Assembly: GCA_036873135.1 (NCBI GenBank)
Contig: JAPTYO010000014.1
Span: forward strand, 21,908,952-21,972,951
Direction: 5' to 3'
Origin: Clarkia xantiana subsp. parviflora
Lineage: Eukaryota > Streptophyta > Magnoliopsida > Myrtales > Onagraceae
DNA: 64,000 bases
Both the position numbers and the translations under genes were made by a program. Positions 48,949 to 60,011 of the stretch are shown here, one piece after another. The notes under the pieces were generated by a model, which did no database searches, had not been told where the DNA came from, and saw only the letters and a list, made by a program, of their open reading frames with translations. Every line of letters begins with the position of its first letter. Positions within the stretch are counted from its first letter, which is position 1.

Positions 48949-51059
48949 GAGTCAAGTAATGGTTCAAACCTTGCTTGACTCTATTTTAAGATAGGATAAA
49001 TGCCAAATTTAGGTTCGGAGCTGACCTCAGAGGTTGACTGTTCGTCGATTGGGCACGCGGGCCTTGATTTCGCCCATCCTTAATTTTTTTCTTGGCGAGT
49101 AATTTGATATCTGTTGACAAGGTTAGTGTAGCAGAGATGTGTATATACAATAAATGCATGTGAAGAGTTATAAATATAGCAATCACATTTAAGGATATTG
49201 ACATGTATAAGAATGCATCCATCGCAGACGTGTTAGACAGGGACGTGTCCGACACGGGCGTGACGGGTGCGTCTAAAGTAATAAGGGCGTGCATGATGTA
49301 ATGACGTGTGACTGATAATAAAATCATGCAATTAATTATGTAATGATAAAAATGTGGATCATGGATTAAGATAGATGAGATGATCACAAATAAATCATGG
49401 ATATGTAACACATGAGCATGATTGCATACGTCGAGTCTAAAAATGATGTATGTTGTAACAAGGGTATAAAAACACTTAGTCATGCTACTAATGACTTGTA
49501 AAAAATAGATAGGGATCAAAGATTACCCATAGGTATAAATACTATTAGTGGAAATGAGAGAGAGCATTCACTAGTTAAGCCTCCACACCTAGTAGTTTTT
49601 AGGACCACTCTCATTTCTTGAAGGAGAAGAACCCTTGGTGTAGCAAACTTGGGCACCAAGTTACATTTTCGGCCACATTTAATCACCACCACGGTGACGG
49701 GACGGCGGTGAGGAGCAGCGGCAGCACGGGGCGGGCGGTGAAATTCTCGGCAGCGGCGGCGGCGAGATTTTCCGGCGGCCTTTGGCGGCATTTTTCACGG
49801 TGGTCCGATCGGCTTGAGGTGGTGAGCTCAATTTCTGGTATGGCTAAACCATTTGCAACCTTGTTTGGGTCCAATTTGATATTGATTGTCTTTTGAAATT
49901 GTTACTCTAGTATGCCCATAAGGTGTTTGTCAAAATTCATACAAGAAGTTAGTTCCATAAATCGGCCAAAATTTTGGCTAAGTGCTGAAAATTTATAAAC
50001 ATTGTTGTAAGTAGTAATACTCCCTGCATGTATGGTGATCGTTGTTGACATGTTGCACCATGATGTAGATAGTGTTCAAACATGCTTGGCGTTGATAGTT
50101 GATCATTGTTATCTCCCTCATGATGAAACACTTAGAAAATATTTATTGGTAGTCGACGCTTACTACTTGACATATGTCGTTTGTCGTCTGCTATCATGGT
50201 GAAAAATTTAGAAAATATTTTTTGATAGTTGACGCTTGCTACCTGTCGCCTGCTATCATGGTGAAACACTTAAAAAATATTTTTTTTGCTCAACTTAGCT
50301 CTATGATCATACTAGTATAGTGACTAGCATGTCGTCAACCCATGCATGCGTCCACTTGATATCATAATCATGATTGTTGTAGAAGTTGAATTTAATCTTC
50401 TCTTGACTAATCACATGAGTAGGTAGGAACACGTCGCGGACGTGAGCATTGCACGCGTGTTCACTGAGCGCGTTGCTTGTTGTATACATGATCATAGCGT
50501 GCGTGATGTAGTATCTTGAACACTTAGAATTTCTCAAGCGTGTTGAAGCATTTGTTGTAGTCGTTAAAAAATGGTGTAGCATTATGTAAGCGCGTCGTTT
50601 GTCACGTACGTGCTCGATGTGTGCGCACTCAGCGTGCGTGTTGTAACTACTTGAACACTTAGATTTCTTCCTTGTACGTCAATATACATGTTGTAGTCCT
50701 GCATTAATTAGAAGATACATGCAAGTATAAATGTTAGTGCCATAATCATATTCGCACTTGTTACCTTAAATAAAGGCGTAGTATCATGTAGATGCGTGTA
50801 GATCACGTAGGTGTCGGGACGAGGCCCATGTCGACATAGAGTTTCCCCCCGCAGGGGATGTTCGCTATGTGATGTATAGACACTAACAAGTATGTAGATA
50901 CGTAGTTGACTCCATATGGAGAGTGTTCGTTACTTGGTGTTCGCATGGGTGACTATCGCGTAAGCGCGCGTTGATTGAGTTGTTATTTGCACTTGCAGGT
51001 TGGAGCGACATGACAGTTCTTCTTGGGTTCACGCTTGCACTTGATATGAGATATTCATT
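48949..51059. other. Untranslated interior of the Tat element upstream of the antisense gene
   Basis: No recognisable coding sequence. 49680-49800 is GC-rich (GGCGGCGGC runs). 50090-50290 contains three units of roughly 65-75 bp with TGATAGTTGACGCTT and TGAAACACTTAGAAAATATT. Must hold the promoter of the antisense gene if it is expressed. Confidence 0.6.
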
Positions 51060-53486
51060 ATGAGTAAGTCCCTCATTCCTACTCCGCAGGTTACTTTATG
51101 TTCAGACGTCAGTGACGAATCAGATGCCGACTTGACAACGGTTTCGGATAGCGAGTTAAGAGTCGACGCTGATCACACCCCAGAGCCTGCAGCCAAACCA
51201 GAGACGACGGAGGTGACACAATATTTTTGTAACAACCGGATAAACGAGGAGTGGTATATGTTGGGCACATCTTCCTCCGGACTTTGTCCATACTTGGAGG
51301 CTGTATTTCCTTTCGACGTGCTCCCATGCGTAACCCAAGGTCAACCCACGGTACCTCCAGACGACTTGTCCGCTGTTTACTTGGGGCAGATCCGGGAGAG
51401 CTTGTGCTTTCCTTATTGTCCAGACTTAGTTGATCTCTGCCGGTTTTACCAGATCTCACCTTGGATGTTGCGCCCGCGGGACTCCGCGTGTGGACTTGTT
51501 TTCGAGTACTGTTTCATCAGCAGTCGTGGCATTATTCTACAGTTATCTTCCGTTGTTTCTACCAACTTCTGCGTCCAGATGTAATAGGGTTGTGTAGCAT
51601 GAAGATGCGTTGGTCTTGTTTGTAAGAGAAGGGGTCACGACACTTGGGCTTGGAGACGCAGAGTGGGATAGTGATGTCAGGCTCGCCGCGAAGGCTGACC
51701 GTTCCGATCCTCATTGGCGACATTAGTACTTCTTTGTGTGTGATATTGGCACTACTTGGGATACCACGCATGTTACGGAGGCTGATCCTGCCCCCAGTTT
51801 CTCTGAGCTCTCTTCTGCGGATAGGGAGGTCTTGAAACACATATATCAATGTCAGCAGGCGCGCACTTATCAGTGTCTGTTGCGTGCATCAGACCAGGAG
51901 TTGATTGATACAGGGATTCATGTGCTTTCTTTTGAGGATTCGGTATGCTAACAACCTTTATAACTTCCTATATTGTTGTGATGTAGGTTGGTTTGATGGA
52001 AAGAGCTCGTCCTTGCAGACGGATCCTGTTCGTGTCACTTCTTCTGCTAGGAAGGTCGCGTCGTCTCCTGCTCCTCCCACTCCTGAGGCTTCCGGACATG
52101 GTCATGGAAAGGGATTGATGAGTAAGATATTTCCTTGTGATTTTCCTTTGCCTTAATATTCTTCTGTGTTTTTGTTCTTAACTTGTCTTTGTTTGCAGGC
52201 CGCTCGGCTCACGTGACTGAGCACGTTGTTCCTGTACCGAACTCCAGCGTACCTGGTAAGAGGTCCGACGCGGCGGCGCGTGCCTCGAGTGACCCCAAGC
52301 GCACTAAGGTCGGTGCGACAGGCCAAACTCCTTCATGCGATAAAGGGAAAGGAGTGGAAGGTCGCACATCGGCGCCTTCTGCCCTCCGTCGAGGGATCGA
52401 CCCGCGGAGGAGCGCACCCCTCGCAGAGGTATGTATCGCGCACTTCTTTATTTTTCTATCCTTGTATTATTTTGCTTTTTGTCCTCATATATCTATTGTT
52501 GTTTGCTTTATAGCGCTCTCTGCGCTTGGACGTGCTGACTTGATTCATCCTCTGGAGGGCGACATTTCTGGGGGTGATTGGACGCCCTTTGCTACAGGTG
52601 GTCCTCGATTTGCTAAGGACTCCAAGCTTAGCACTCTGGAGGTGGGCGTGCGAGTGCTGCAAAGGTGCGTCCCTCCTGGCGATCGACGTATCCGGCCGTC
52701 GACTGATGAGGAGGCGCAAGCCTATGTTGAGAGTGCCTTGACTCGATTCGCTCCTATAAGTATCAATCATCTCTTTTTCACTATTTGTATGAATGCATGT
52801 ATTGTTGTAACACCTTTATGCCCTGTTTGTTGTTGCATTATTTTCAGGTCGTTGCCGACATGGTGAACATGTCGTCCTTCATGATGGAGCTTACAAGCGA
52901 GAAACGAGCTGCAGTTGAGAAGTGCGACGCCATCTGTCGCGAGCTTGCTAAATCCAATGAGAAGGCGCGCATCCTTAGCTCAAAGGACGCGGATTTTGAG
53001 GCTCGCTATACTTCTCGTCGGGCTCGACTTGTTGAGATTGAGGCAGAGATCGTCGCCCTCGAGAAGAAGATCACGGAGGATGGTGACGCGCATGAGGTGG
53101 CGCTGTGTGCTGCACGCGAGGAGGGCTATAAGGCGGGCAAGGCGGGAGGACTTGCTGAGTACCCGACTACTCCTGCCTTTTCTACTGTAGTCGATGCTGA
53201 CGCCGAGGTGAAGTCGGATAAGCTGATGAGAGAATTCGCAGAGGATTACATCTGCAGGGTGAGTATTCTTGCCCCCGACTTTCCTTTCGACAAGTTGGGT
53301 CCTTATGCGGATTATGTTGTTGAACATGTTAACGCTTTACGCCGCTTGGCACTTGAGGAGACCAATTATGAGATGTTGTTCAATGATGACGGTGATATCA
53401 ACCTTGTTATCACCGCTGCTGAGATTATGGAGGCTGCCCCCGAGCGAGCTGGAGATGACGACACCTCGCGAGTGGCGCCGGGTTGA
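51060..53486 (+). pseudogene. Antisense ORF of the Tat element (gypsy-type transposon domain plus coiled coil), intron-bearing
   Basis: Plus-strand gene inside a minus-strand retrotransposon. Exon 1 from 51060 encodes an acidic N-terminus, then ESLCFPYCPDLVDLCRFYQIS and RDSACGLVFEYCF, resembling the PF04195 putative gypsy-type transposon domain. It continues near 51700 (DPHWRH, stop, YFFVCDIGTTWD) and PAPSFSELSSADREVLKHIY. After Ser/Pro-rich linkers a coiled coil follows (52900-53150, FMMELTSEKRAAVEKCDAIC, LVEIEAEIVALEKKI), then DYICRVSILAPDFPFDKLGP and an acidic end. Plausible introns: 52122-52198, 52429-52513, 52760-52847, each GT-AG with good flanks; a 44-nt gap at 51943-51986 is too short to be sure. 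Stops near 51585 and 51730 break it. Function of this protein family is unknown. Confidence 0.75.
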
Positions 53487-53883
53487 TTTTCAGGAGTATA
53501 TCAAACTCTTGTACATAGTTTTTGCTCCCCGTGTTTTGGGTTGAGGTTGCTTTGGGAGTTGTCCCTTGAGCCTTTGTTTATATTCTGCTTGCCTGAGATT
53601 TTATCGTCTAGACCTGACATGATCTTAGTAGAAATGCATGATAACTTGTTAGTTATATTTCGTACCTTGTGTTACCATAGCTGTCTGTATACGTTGGACT
53701 TGCATGATAGGATTGATCTCCTTGTTGTAGTGGATATAACATTTGTAGTTGTGACAATAGGATGTGCGTCGTTAAGTGTCATGAGTGTCCATCTTGTTTT
53801 AAACCCAATGAATTGCGTAATGAGTGTATCGAGTACTTGCCGTGTTTATAGATAGTAACACGCAAGACCATAGTATAGCAATG

Positions 53884-53936
53884 CACTTGGCGTTTGGCAC
53901 AAGGGCACTTGGCACTTGGCACTGGCACTTGGCACG
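53884..53936. repeat. GGCACTTGGCAC minisatellite
   Basis: Several partial copies of a 7-14 bp unit (GCACTTG, GCACTTGGCACTTGGCAC) directly after the antisense ORF. Confidence 0.75.
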
Positions 53937-53965
53937 TAGTAGAGTGGTCTTGACGAGGCAAGTCC

Positions 53966-54710
53966 TTAGTTTATACCGTCTCTTAGTTCCACTCTAAGGC
54001 GACGTTGTGACAAGACGCTACTTGTTCTATACTATGTGTTTTTCCATCCGTCAGATGGGCACACCCCGCGTGACGTTGTTGCAAAGCTTTCCATGGCTAG
54101 ATCCGTACTTACTTTGCGATGCTACTACGCCTCAACCTGGTTAGCCCAAGGGGCGGAACAGAGGTTGCATCAATACGCCTTGTAGTTTTTACCGTCTCTT
54201 GAACCATTTTAAGGCGACGTTGTGGCAAGATGCTACTTGCACTATGCTATGAATTTTTCCACCCGTCAGTTGGGCACACCCCGCGTGACGTTGTTGCAAG
54301 ACTTTCCATGGCTAATCCAGTACTTACCCTGCGATGCTACTGCACCTCTCCGTGGTTAGTCCAAAATGGATGTACAAGACCGGATTAGAGCGACTTGCAG
54401 TTTTTTCCGTCTCTTGGTCCTCTCCAAGGCGACGTTGTGGCAAGACACTACTTGCTGAATTTGGTGTGTTTTATTATGTTATATGATCTCGGGCAAAATA
54501 GCGTTGTACAAGACTCGACTTGTAAGGTTGGTGAGTTTTTCAAACAGGGTGCGCTCCTGCTAGCGTGTATCAACCTGTGATGGGGAAGCATACTTTGTAA
54601 TAGCATGGAGTTGCCCTCTAATGAGAGGATGTCGTGCCATGATGTATCATCCCGCGATGGGGAAGCATACTTTGTAATAGCATGGGGTTGTCGTCTAACA
54701 AGAGGACGTC
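53966..54710. repeat. Tandem repeats between pol and the antisense ORF of the Tat element
   Basis: Units of about 214 bp start near 53966, 54180 and 54394 (third partial), each with ACCGTCTCTT, AAGGCGACGTTGT and GGGCACACCCCGCGTGACG. A second array of about 78 bp (two units, GATGGGGAAGCATACTTTG) lies at 54580-54710. Tat elements of the Retand type are known to carry tandem arrays in this position. Confidence 0.85.
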
Positions 54711-55258
54711 CGCCATGACGGGGTGGTCAGTCCCTTTAAATGTTGTCGCCTCCTGTTTTGAATTCAGGGAATGATTATGAACATGAGGATTTGCCTCTAA
54801 CGAGAGGATTTCGCAGCATGCCATTTTTTAGTTGTGAGCATGGGGGTTGCCCTAGCAAGGAGGAAGTCGCAGCATGTCACAGCATGTCACTTGTAGATAA
54901 ATCTTGGTTCGAACTCAAGATGTAGTGTGTTGTCGACGCTATTTGGAGTAGTCGTCGTTATAGATAGAGAGCATTTATATGCTCATTGTTGGTGTTGATA
55001 ATAGATATGTCGACACTGTATAATATAAGTCGATTTTTTGTATATAGCGCGATAGCTTGTATTGTTGATGCGAGTAATATGTGCGTAGTTTAATGTAGTA
55101 ATGTACTTACGAAAGTAGATTGACTTCACTAGATAGTTGTTGCATTTACAAAGTTGCAAATATATATGGAGTTATAAATCTCCTCCAAGTAATGCATATA
55201 ACAAGTAAAGTAAAAGAGCTTGATATGATAGCTCTTTTGTGAAGTAGGAAGTCTTCCT
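54711..55258. other. Untranslated segment between the tandem repeats and the end of pol
   Basis: Contains further degenerate copies of AACGAGAGGATTTCGCAGCATG-like phrases at 54770-54890, otherwise AT-rich. No coding sequence recognised. Confidence 0.55.
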
Positions 55259-57672
55259 TTAGCCATGGAACTTCTTCAAGTGTCCGCCACTGAATGTGTT
55301 TGTAGAGATGTTGCCATCCGCGTCTTGGAGGCGATATGTGTTGACATAAGGGATGGAAACGATCTTGTATGGGCCTTCCCACTTTGGAGATAGCTTGTTT
55401 ATTTGATCAATATGTGAGAATTCGTTCCTTCTCCACACCATCTCGCCCACGTGGGATTGTCTCTCTTTAACCTTCCTGTTGTAGTATCTTGAAGTCATCA
55501 AACGCATGTGCGCCTGAACTTGTTCCGAGTTCTGTCTCCTCTCGTCTGCTAGATCCAAGTCTAGGCGCATTTCCGCCTCATTTACTTGAGGATCAAAGTG
55601 AGTTGTTCGATATGACGAGACAGTAATTTCAATGGGGGCTACTGCCTTTGGTGTTGAATGGAGTTTCGCCTGTCGCCTCCTTTGGTGTTGTTCGTACTGA
55701 CCACAGCAGACTGCTGAGTTCTTCTGCACATCCACCTTTTAACGCATGAAATCTCTTCTTAAGACCCTCCAAAAAAATCTTATTGGCGGACTCTACTTGT
55801 CCGTTAGTTTGCGCATGACGCATTGACGCGAAGCGTTGGTCTATGTTAAGCCTTTCGCAAAATGTCTTTAATCTGTCAATCTTGAACTGTGGTCCATTGT
55901 CACTGATAAGCACCTTCGGGACACCATAACGTGAGATGATGTGATTTCGGATGAAATTCATTATTTGTGCGTCGGTTGTTCGCGTCAACACCTTAGCCTC
56001 AATCCACTTGGAGAAGTAGTCGATAGCTACCACGATGTATTTGGTTTGTCATTTGGATCTTGGGAGCGGTCCTACCAAGTCAATGCCCCATTGTGCGAAA
56101 GGCCATGAACTTGTGATCGGACTTAGCTCTGCTGCGGGCGCAGCTATGTTCCTTGAGTATTGTTGGCAAGAGTCACACTCCGTGACTAGGTGTGTTGCTT
56201 GGTTTTTCATCGTTGGCCAATAGTATCCTAGACTTAGAGCCTTGCGTTCTAAGGATCTTGCTCCCTCATGACAGGCTGCTTGGCCTCCGTGTAGTTCTTT
56301 TAACACCTTTTGGCTTTCTAGGAAGGTGATATACTTCAGGTATGGGGTTGAAAATTCTTTCTTGTACAGCTGACCTTCTATCAACGCGTAGTTGACGGAG
56401 AGCCTTCGTATCTTCTGCGCTTGGATTTTGTCCTCAGGAAGCGTGCGATCCGTGAGGTACGTCAGGATTGGTGTCATCTATGTTGGCTCCGAATCGATGT
56501 TTAATACTTCGAGTTGGTCAATCACCGATAGGATTCTGTTCTCCACAAAGTGTGTTTCCTTGCCTTGCTCATTGCCTTGTGCGAACTTGCTCAGAGCGTC
56601 AGCTTCTTGATTTTCTTCTATTGGGACTGACGTTATATCGAATGTCTCAAATCTTGCAATGAGGCCATTTACTTGTCCCAAGTACTTTTGCATGTTTTCT
56701 GATTTGGCCAAGTCGCCCTTCACCTGGTTGACGACAAGTTGCCAATCGCACTTGACTCTTAGGTGCTTGACACCAACACCTTTTGCAATCCTTAGGCCTG
56801 TTATCAAGGCCTCATATTCTGCTTCGTTGTTCGTTGCTCTAAATGTTTAGTTTAGAGCATACTTCAATGGGTCTGACCCGTCAGGTGGTATTCGGAGGAA
56901 TCCTGCACCTGATCCCCCTACATTTTAGGACCCGTCAGTGTACATTTGCCACACCTCAACGGGCTCTTCGTTTTGTTGCGCTCTTTCCTGCGCGTCAATC
57001 TCAGGAGTTATCTCTGTGAACTCTGCGATGAATTCGGTCCTTGATTGTTGTTCGTGGGGCAAATTGAATACGGAATTCAGTTAATTCAACTGACCATTTT
57101 GTCAATTTTCCTGACATATTTGGCTTTGACAGGATGTGCTTCAAAGGTTGGTTCGTCAGGACTGATATCTCGTGCGCATGAAAGTATGGTCTCAGCTTCC
57201 TTGCTGCCACTATGAGAGCATACAGGTATTTCTCTATTGGCATGTAGTTCACTTAATACTTTGCCAGGATCTTGCTCACGTAGTATATTAGGAGCTGGGT
57301 AGTCCCTTTTTGCTTGACAAGCACTAAGCTGAATGCAATGTTGCTTACTGATATGTACAAGTAGAGGGGCTCGCCTTGCACTGGTTTTGCTAGCGCTGGC
57401 AGCGTTCGCAAGTGTTGCTTCAATTGCTGGAAGGCTTCTTTGCATACGAGCGTCCATTCGAACTTCTTGTTTGCACGCAGAATCTCAAAGAAAGGGAGAG
57501 TCTTGTTTCCTATCCTGGCAAGGAACTTGTTCAAGGCAGCTAAACGGTCGTTCAGCTGCTGTACCTCCTTGTGTTTCTTAGGAGACTCCATTTCTTCTAT
57601 TGCCTTCACTTTCTCGGGGTACGCCTCTATTCCTCTTTGACTAACCATGAAACCCAGTATTTTCCCACAGAC
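55259..57672 (-). pseudogene. Tat pol remnant: RT thumb, two RNase H domains, integrase
   Basis: Right to left: RT end (GKILGFMVSQRGIEAYPEKVKAI, 57670-57600), classical RNase H (GEPLYLYISVSNIAFSLVLV, EKYLYALIVAARKLRPYF; 57400-57010), archaeal-type RNase H (YTDGS, then NNEAEYEALITGLRIAKGVG, ADALSKFA; 56970-56580). Then the integrase HHCC finger (HGGQAACHEG, CDSCQQY; 56290-56160), integrase core with all three acidic residues (WGIDLVGP, LISDNGPQF, TNGQVESANK; 56080-55780) and the C-terminal WEGPYKIV and GGHLKKFHG, stop at 55259. Stops or frameshifts occur near 56046, 56880, 56940, 57250 and 55735. Not functional as it stands. Confidence 0.92.
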
Positions 57673-57681
57673 GACACCAAA
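57663..57681 (-). other. Primer-binding-site-like sequence fused to RT motif
   Basis: Next to the 5' LTR the minus strand reads TTTGGTGTCGTCTGTGGGA, close to the TTTGGCGCCGTCTGTGGGA seen after the 5' LTR in many plant gypsy elements; the same bases translate in frame as FGVVCGK, a known RT segment that continues into LGFMVS. Confidence 0.6.
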
Positions 57682-58295
57682 TGTTTCGTCCAGAACCGCT
57701 TGATGTAACGGACTGTCGAATCTTCGGATTGATCGCCGTGTTAGGTCCTTCTATTCGCGCTCATTGATCCGAGCTCGCTGTCCGAACCTGCACACGGGGC
57801 AGTAACTAGCACGGAGAGGGGGGGGGTGGTGCTAGTTAAGCCCTCTCCTATGCTTAAATAAGAATTCTTGAGATATAAAGTTAGAGAGAAGTCAGAGTGC
57901 ATAAGACAATCTCAAGTGAAGATAAAGAATAAAATGGGTGGTCTAGGTCCCTTTTATAGGCAACCTTAGAACCGACCCCGGTTTTTGTGCGGTTCGACGC
58001 CGGTTTAAAAGAAAGTGTGAACCGTCGTCTGGTTTGATCAAGGTTGGCTATTGAAAAACTCTAACTTAGTGTAAGAACACAAATGGAACACGCATGCTGC
58101 AGACGACGACTCGGATCATGTCGAATTTAGGCAATCCTGGCGTGATCCATGTCGCCTAGGGCAATCCGGACGTGTGTGTCGCGTGTCCGGACCGTTTTGA
58201 CCCTCGGTAACGTTTTTTGATTCGTTTATGTGATTTTGACGTGTTTACGAAGTCCGAAACGTAAATACGAACCCGAATTGGGCAGATATCCATCA
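57682..58295 (-). repeat. 5' LTR of the Tat element
   Basis: 614-bp partner of 48320-48921; followed by target duplication AAGTC at 58296-58300. Confidence 0.95.
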
Positions 58296-58300
58296 AAGTC

Positions 58301-59063
58301 TATTTGAATTTTGATTATGTTGAGTTTGTATGCAAGTGAGTTTCAAAAGTTTAGGCTCGACTGAGTTCGGGCTCAGTGGCTTTTAGTCGAGTCGAGTTTG
58401 ATAGATATTTTGGTGTTTACATCCCTATCTGTTTATGGTATTGATGACAACGAGTCTCGGGACCCGCTGACCCGCGGGCCCCAACCCGGTTTGATCCGCG
58501 GGTTACAGGACGGGTTCAAGGTGGGGCGGACTCGGGGTGGGGCGGGTCCGGGTCTAGGGGCGCGGTGGCCCTGTAGACCCTCCCTAAAGTGTCTCCTCGA
58601 AGTGCCTATATATAACATACGTTAATATGATGTAATATTTACTAAACAATATGGTTAATATAGTACTTATATAAAATAACAATGACTAAATTATAAATAG
58701 ATGTAAATTTAGATTATTAGGATTTGGTAATTTGGATTTGTATTTTTTGATGAATTTGATATGTTTGTTGTTTGTATTTGATTGGTGTTTAGATTTGGTG
58801 TTAGATTTGTGGTTTGAATTTATATGTAATGTAATATTTTGGCAAAAAAATAAACTATGTGTAATATTGAGAAGTGAAAAAAACAAAACAAAACAATTTT
58901 GTTCACGCGGGTCGGGGGCCCACGGTCGACCCGCCTCGGGAGGTACATCTGCCTAGGTCTGCCAGGCGGACCCGCGGGGCGGGTCGGGAGCTGCGGAAAC
59001 CCGCCCCTTTGCCATCCCTACCCATTATTGTTCTTTATGGTCATCCGACTTTATACGCTTTTT
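58301..59063. other. Spacer with two GC-rich blocks around an AT-rich core
   Basis: 58440-58580 and 58900-59020 are rich in CCCGCGGG, GGGGCGGG and CGGGTCGGG; between them lies AT-rich sequence. GATGGCAAAGGGGCGGGTTTCC on the minus strand at the right edge resembles GC-rich ends of plant non-autonomous DNA elements, but no clear inverted partner was found at the left. No gene seen. Confidence 0.45.
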
Positions 59064-59595
59064 AGGGCTTTATTAATAACTAAAAAACTGTTCAAGATTT
59101 ACCATATGTTAAAAGTAGGCGTCTGAAGTTTGAAATGTTAAAATAGACCGTCTTAGGTTTCATTATTGTTGAAATTTGGTGTCTCTGCGCGTCTTTTCAT
59201 CTCTATTCAATCATTTTCATCAACACACTCATAATCCATCACTCCTTACTTTTCATAAAATCGTCAAAATTTCACTCAAAAGTTGAACATATAAGAAAAG
59301 GTTTCTAGCAGAGTGGTGTGGAGCGATTTCCAACGACAACAAAGCGGGGTTAACTTGCGCGGATGTGGCCAACTTCTTAGGTGACAGTCCCGCCAAGATG
59401 ACGAGAAGGGAGTGTGTATGGGAGTTCGAATTTGACAGTCGGTTTCATCGGAATTGACTTCTCTAAAATAATCACATTGAAACACCACATTTTAACAAAA
59501 TTGAAACCTTGGACACTACAATTTAACATTTGAAACTTCAGACACCTACTTTTAATATAGGGTAAATCTTAATCAGTTTTTTTTTTATTAACCCT
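59064..59595. mobile_element. TIR element E5
   Basis: Ends AGGGCTTTATTAA and inverse TTATTAACCCT, with about 75 bp inverted repeat including CAAGATTTACC and AAAAGTAGGCGTCTGAAGTTT. Interior is AT-rich and unlike E1, E3 and E4. 532 bp, no coding capacity; no target duplication recognised. Confidence 0.75.
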
Positions 59596-59855
59596 TATAT
59601 GTATGTATTCATTAAAGCTTTTTCTTCAGTTCCTTTCTATTTTATATGGATGCACTTGTGTGTTTCTAGATTCAACTATGGTGGTCCTCTCGGGATTAAA
59701 ATGTTGAACGTCCATTCCATTTATGGCATTAATTAATTACCAAGATTAATTGGTGAATTGCGACTTTTCTCACGCCCCATGAAATTTCATTTGTAGGCAT
59801 TGTTATTGACATTTCTAGGAACACTACATTTGCATGGAAAAATATATTGGAGATA
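59596..59855 (+). pseudogene. Partial copy of exons 8-9 of the EMB2004-type gene
   Basis: 59670-59697 matches the start of exon 8 (TTCAACTATGGTGGTCCTCTCGG against the same region at 44292). Then AAATGTTGAACGTCCATTCC follows the intron-8 sequence at 45203, and 59800-59854 repeats the end of intron 8 and the start of exon 9 (TTGTTATTGACATTTCTAGGAACAC, TTTGCATGGAAA, TATTGGAGAT). The rest of exon 8 and element E4 are absent. Too short and broken to code. Confidence 0.8.
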
Positions 59856-60011
59856 GGCTCAACATAAAAACTACTAGTCCAAATCATATGAGTGCATAAC
59901 ATTCATAGTTCTAAGATCAATAACAAAATGTTCAACAACATATCATCAAACAAGTGGGGCAAAAAAAAATATCAACCACAATTGCGATTTCATATTTTCC
60001 AAACAAGCTAC

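Larger units (their letters stand above)
48315..58300 (-). mobile_element. Ty3/gypsy retrotransposon of the Tat lineage with antisense ORF, internally deleted
   Basis: LTRs 48320-48921 and 57682-58295 (TGTTTCG...CCATCA), flanked by perfect 5-bp duplication AAGTC (48315-48319 and 58296-58300). Pol runs right to left (57672-55259) in the gypsy order RT, RNase H, integrase. A second, archaeal-type RNase H follows the normal one, a hallmark of Tat. An extra gene runs on the opposite strand (51060-53486), also as in Tat elements, with tandem repeats between the two. Gag, protease and most of RT are missing: the 5' LTR abuts the RT thumb. Confidence 0.93.

Noticed and set aside
49516..49896. Overlapping GC-rich frames on both strands near 49.5-49.9 kb
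   Set aside because: GGC-repeat-driven open frames in an untranslated part of the Tat element; no domain.
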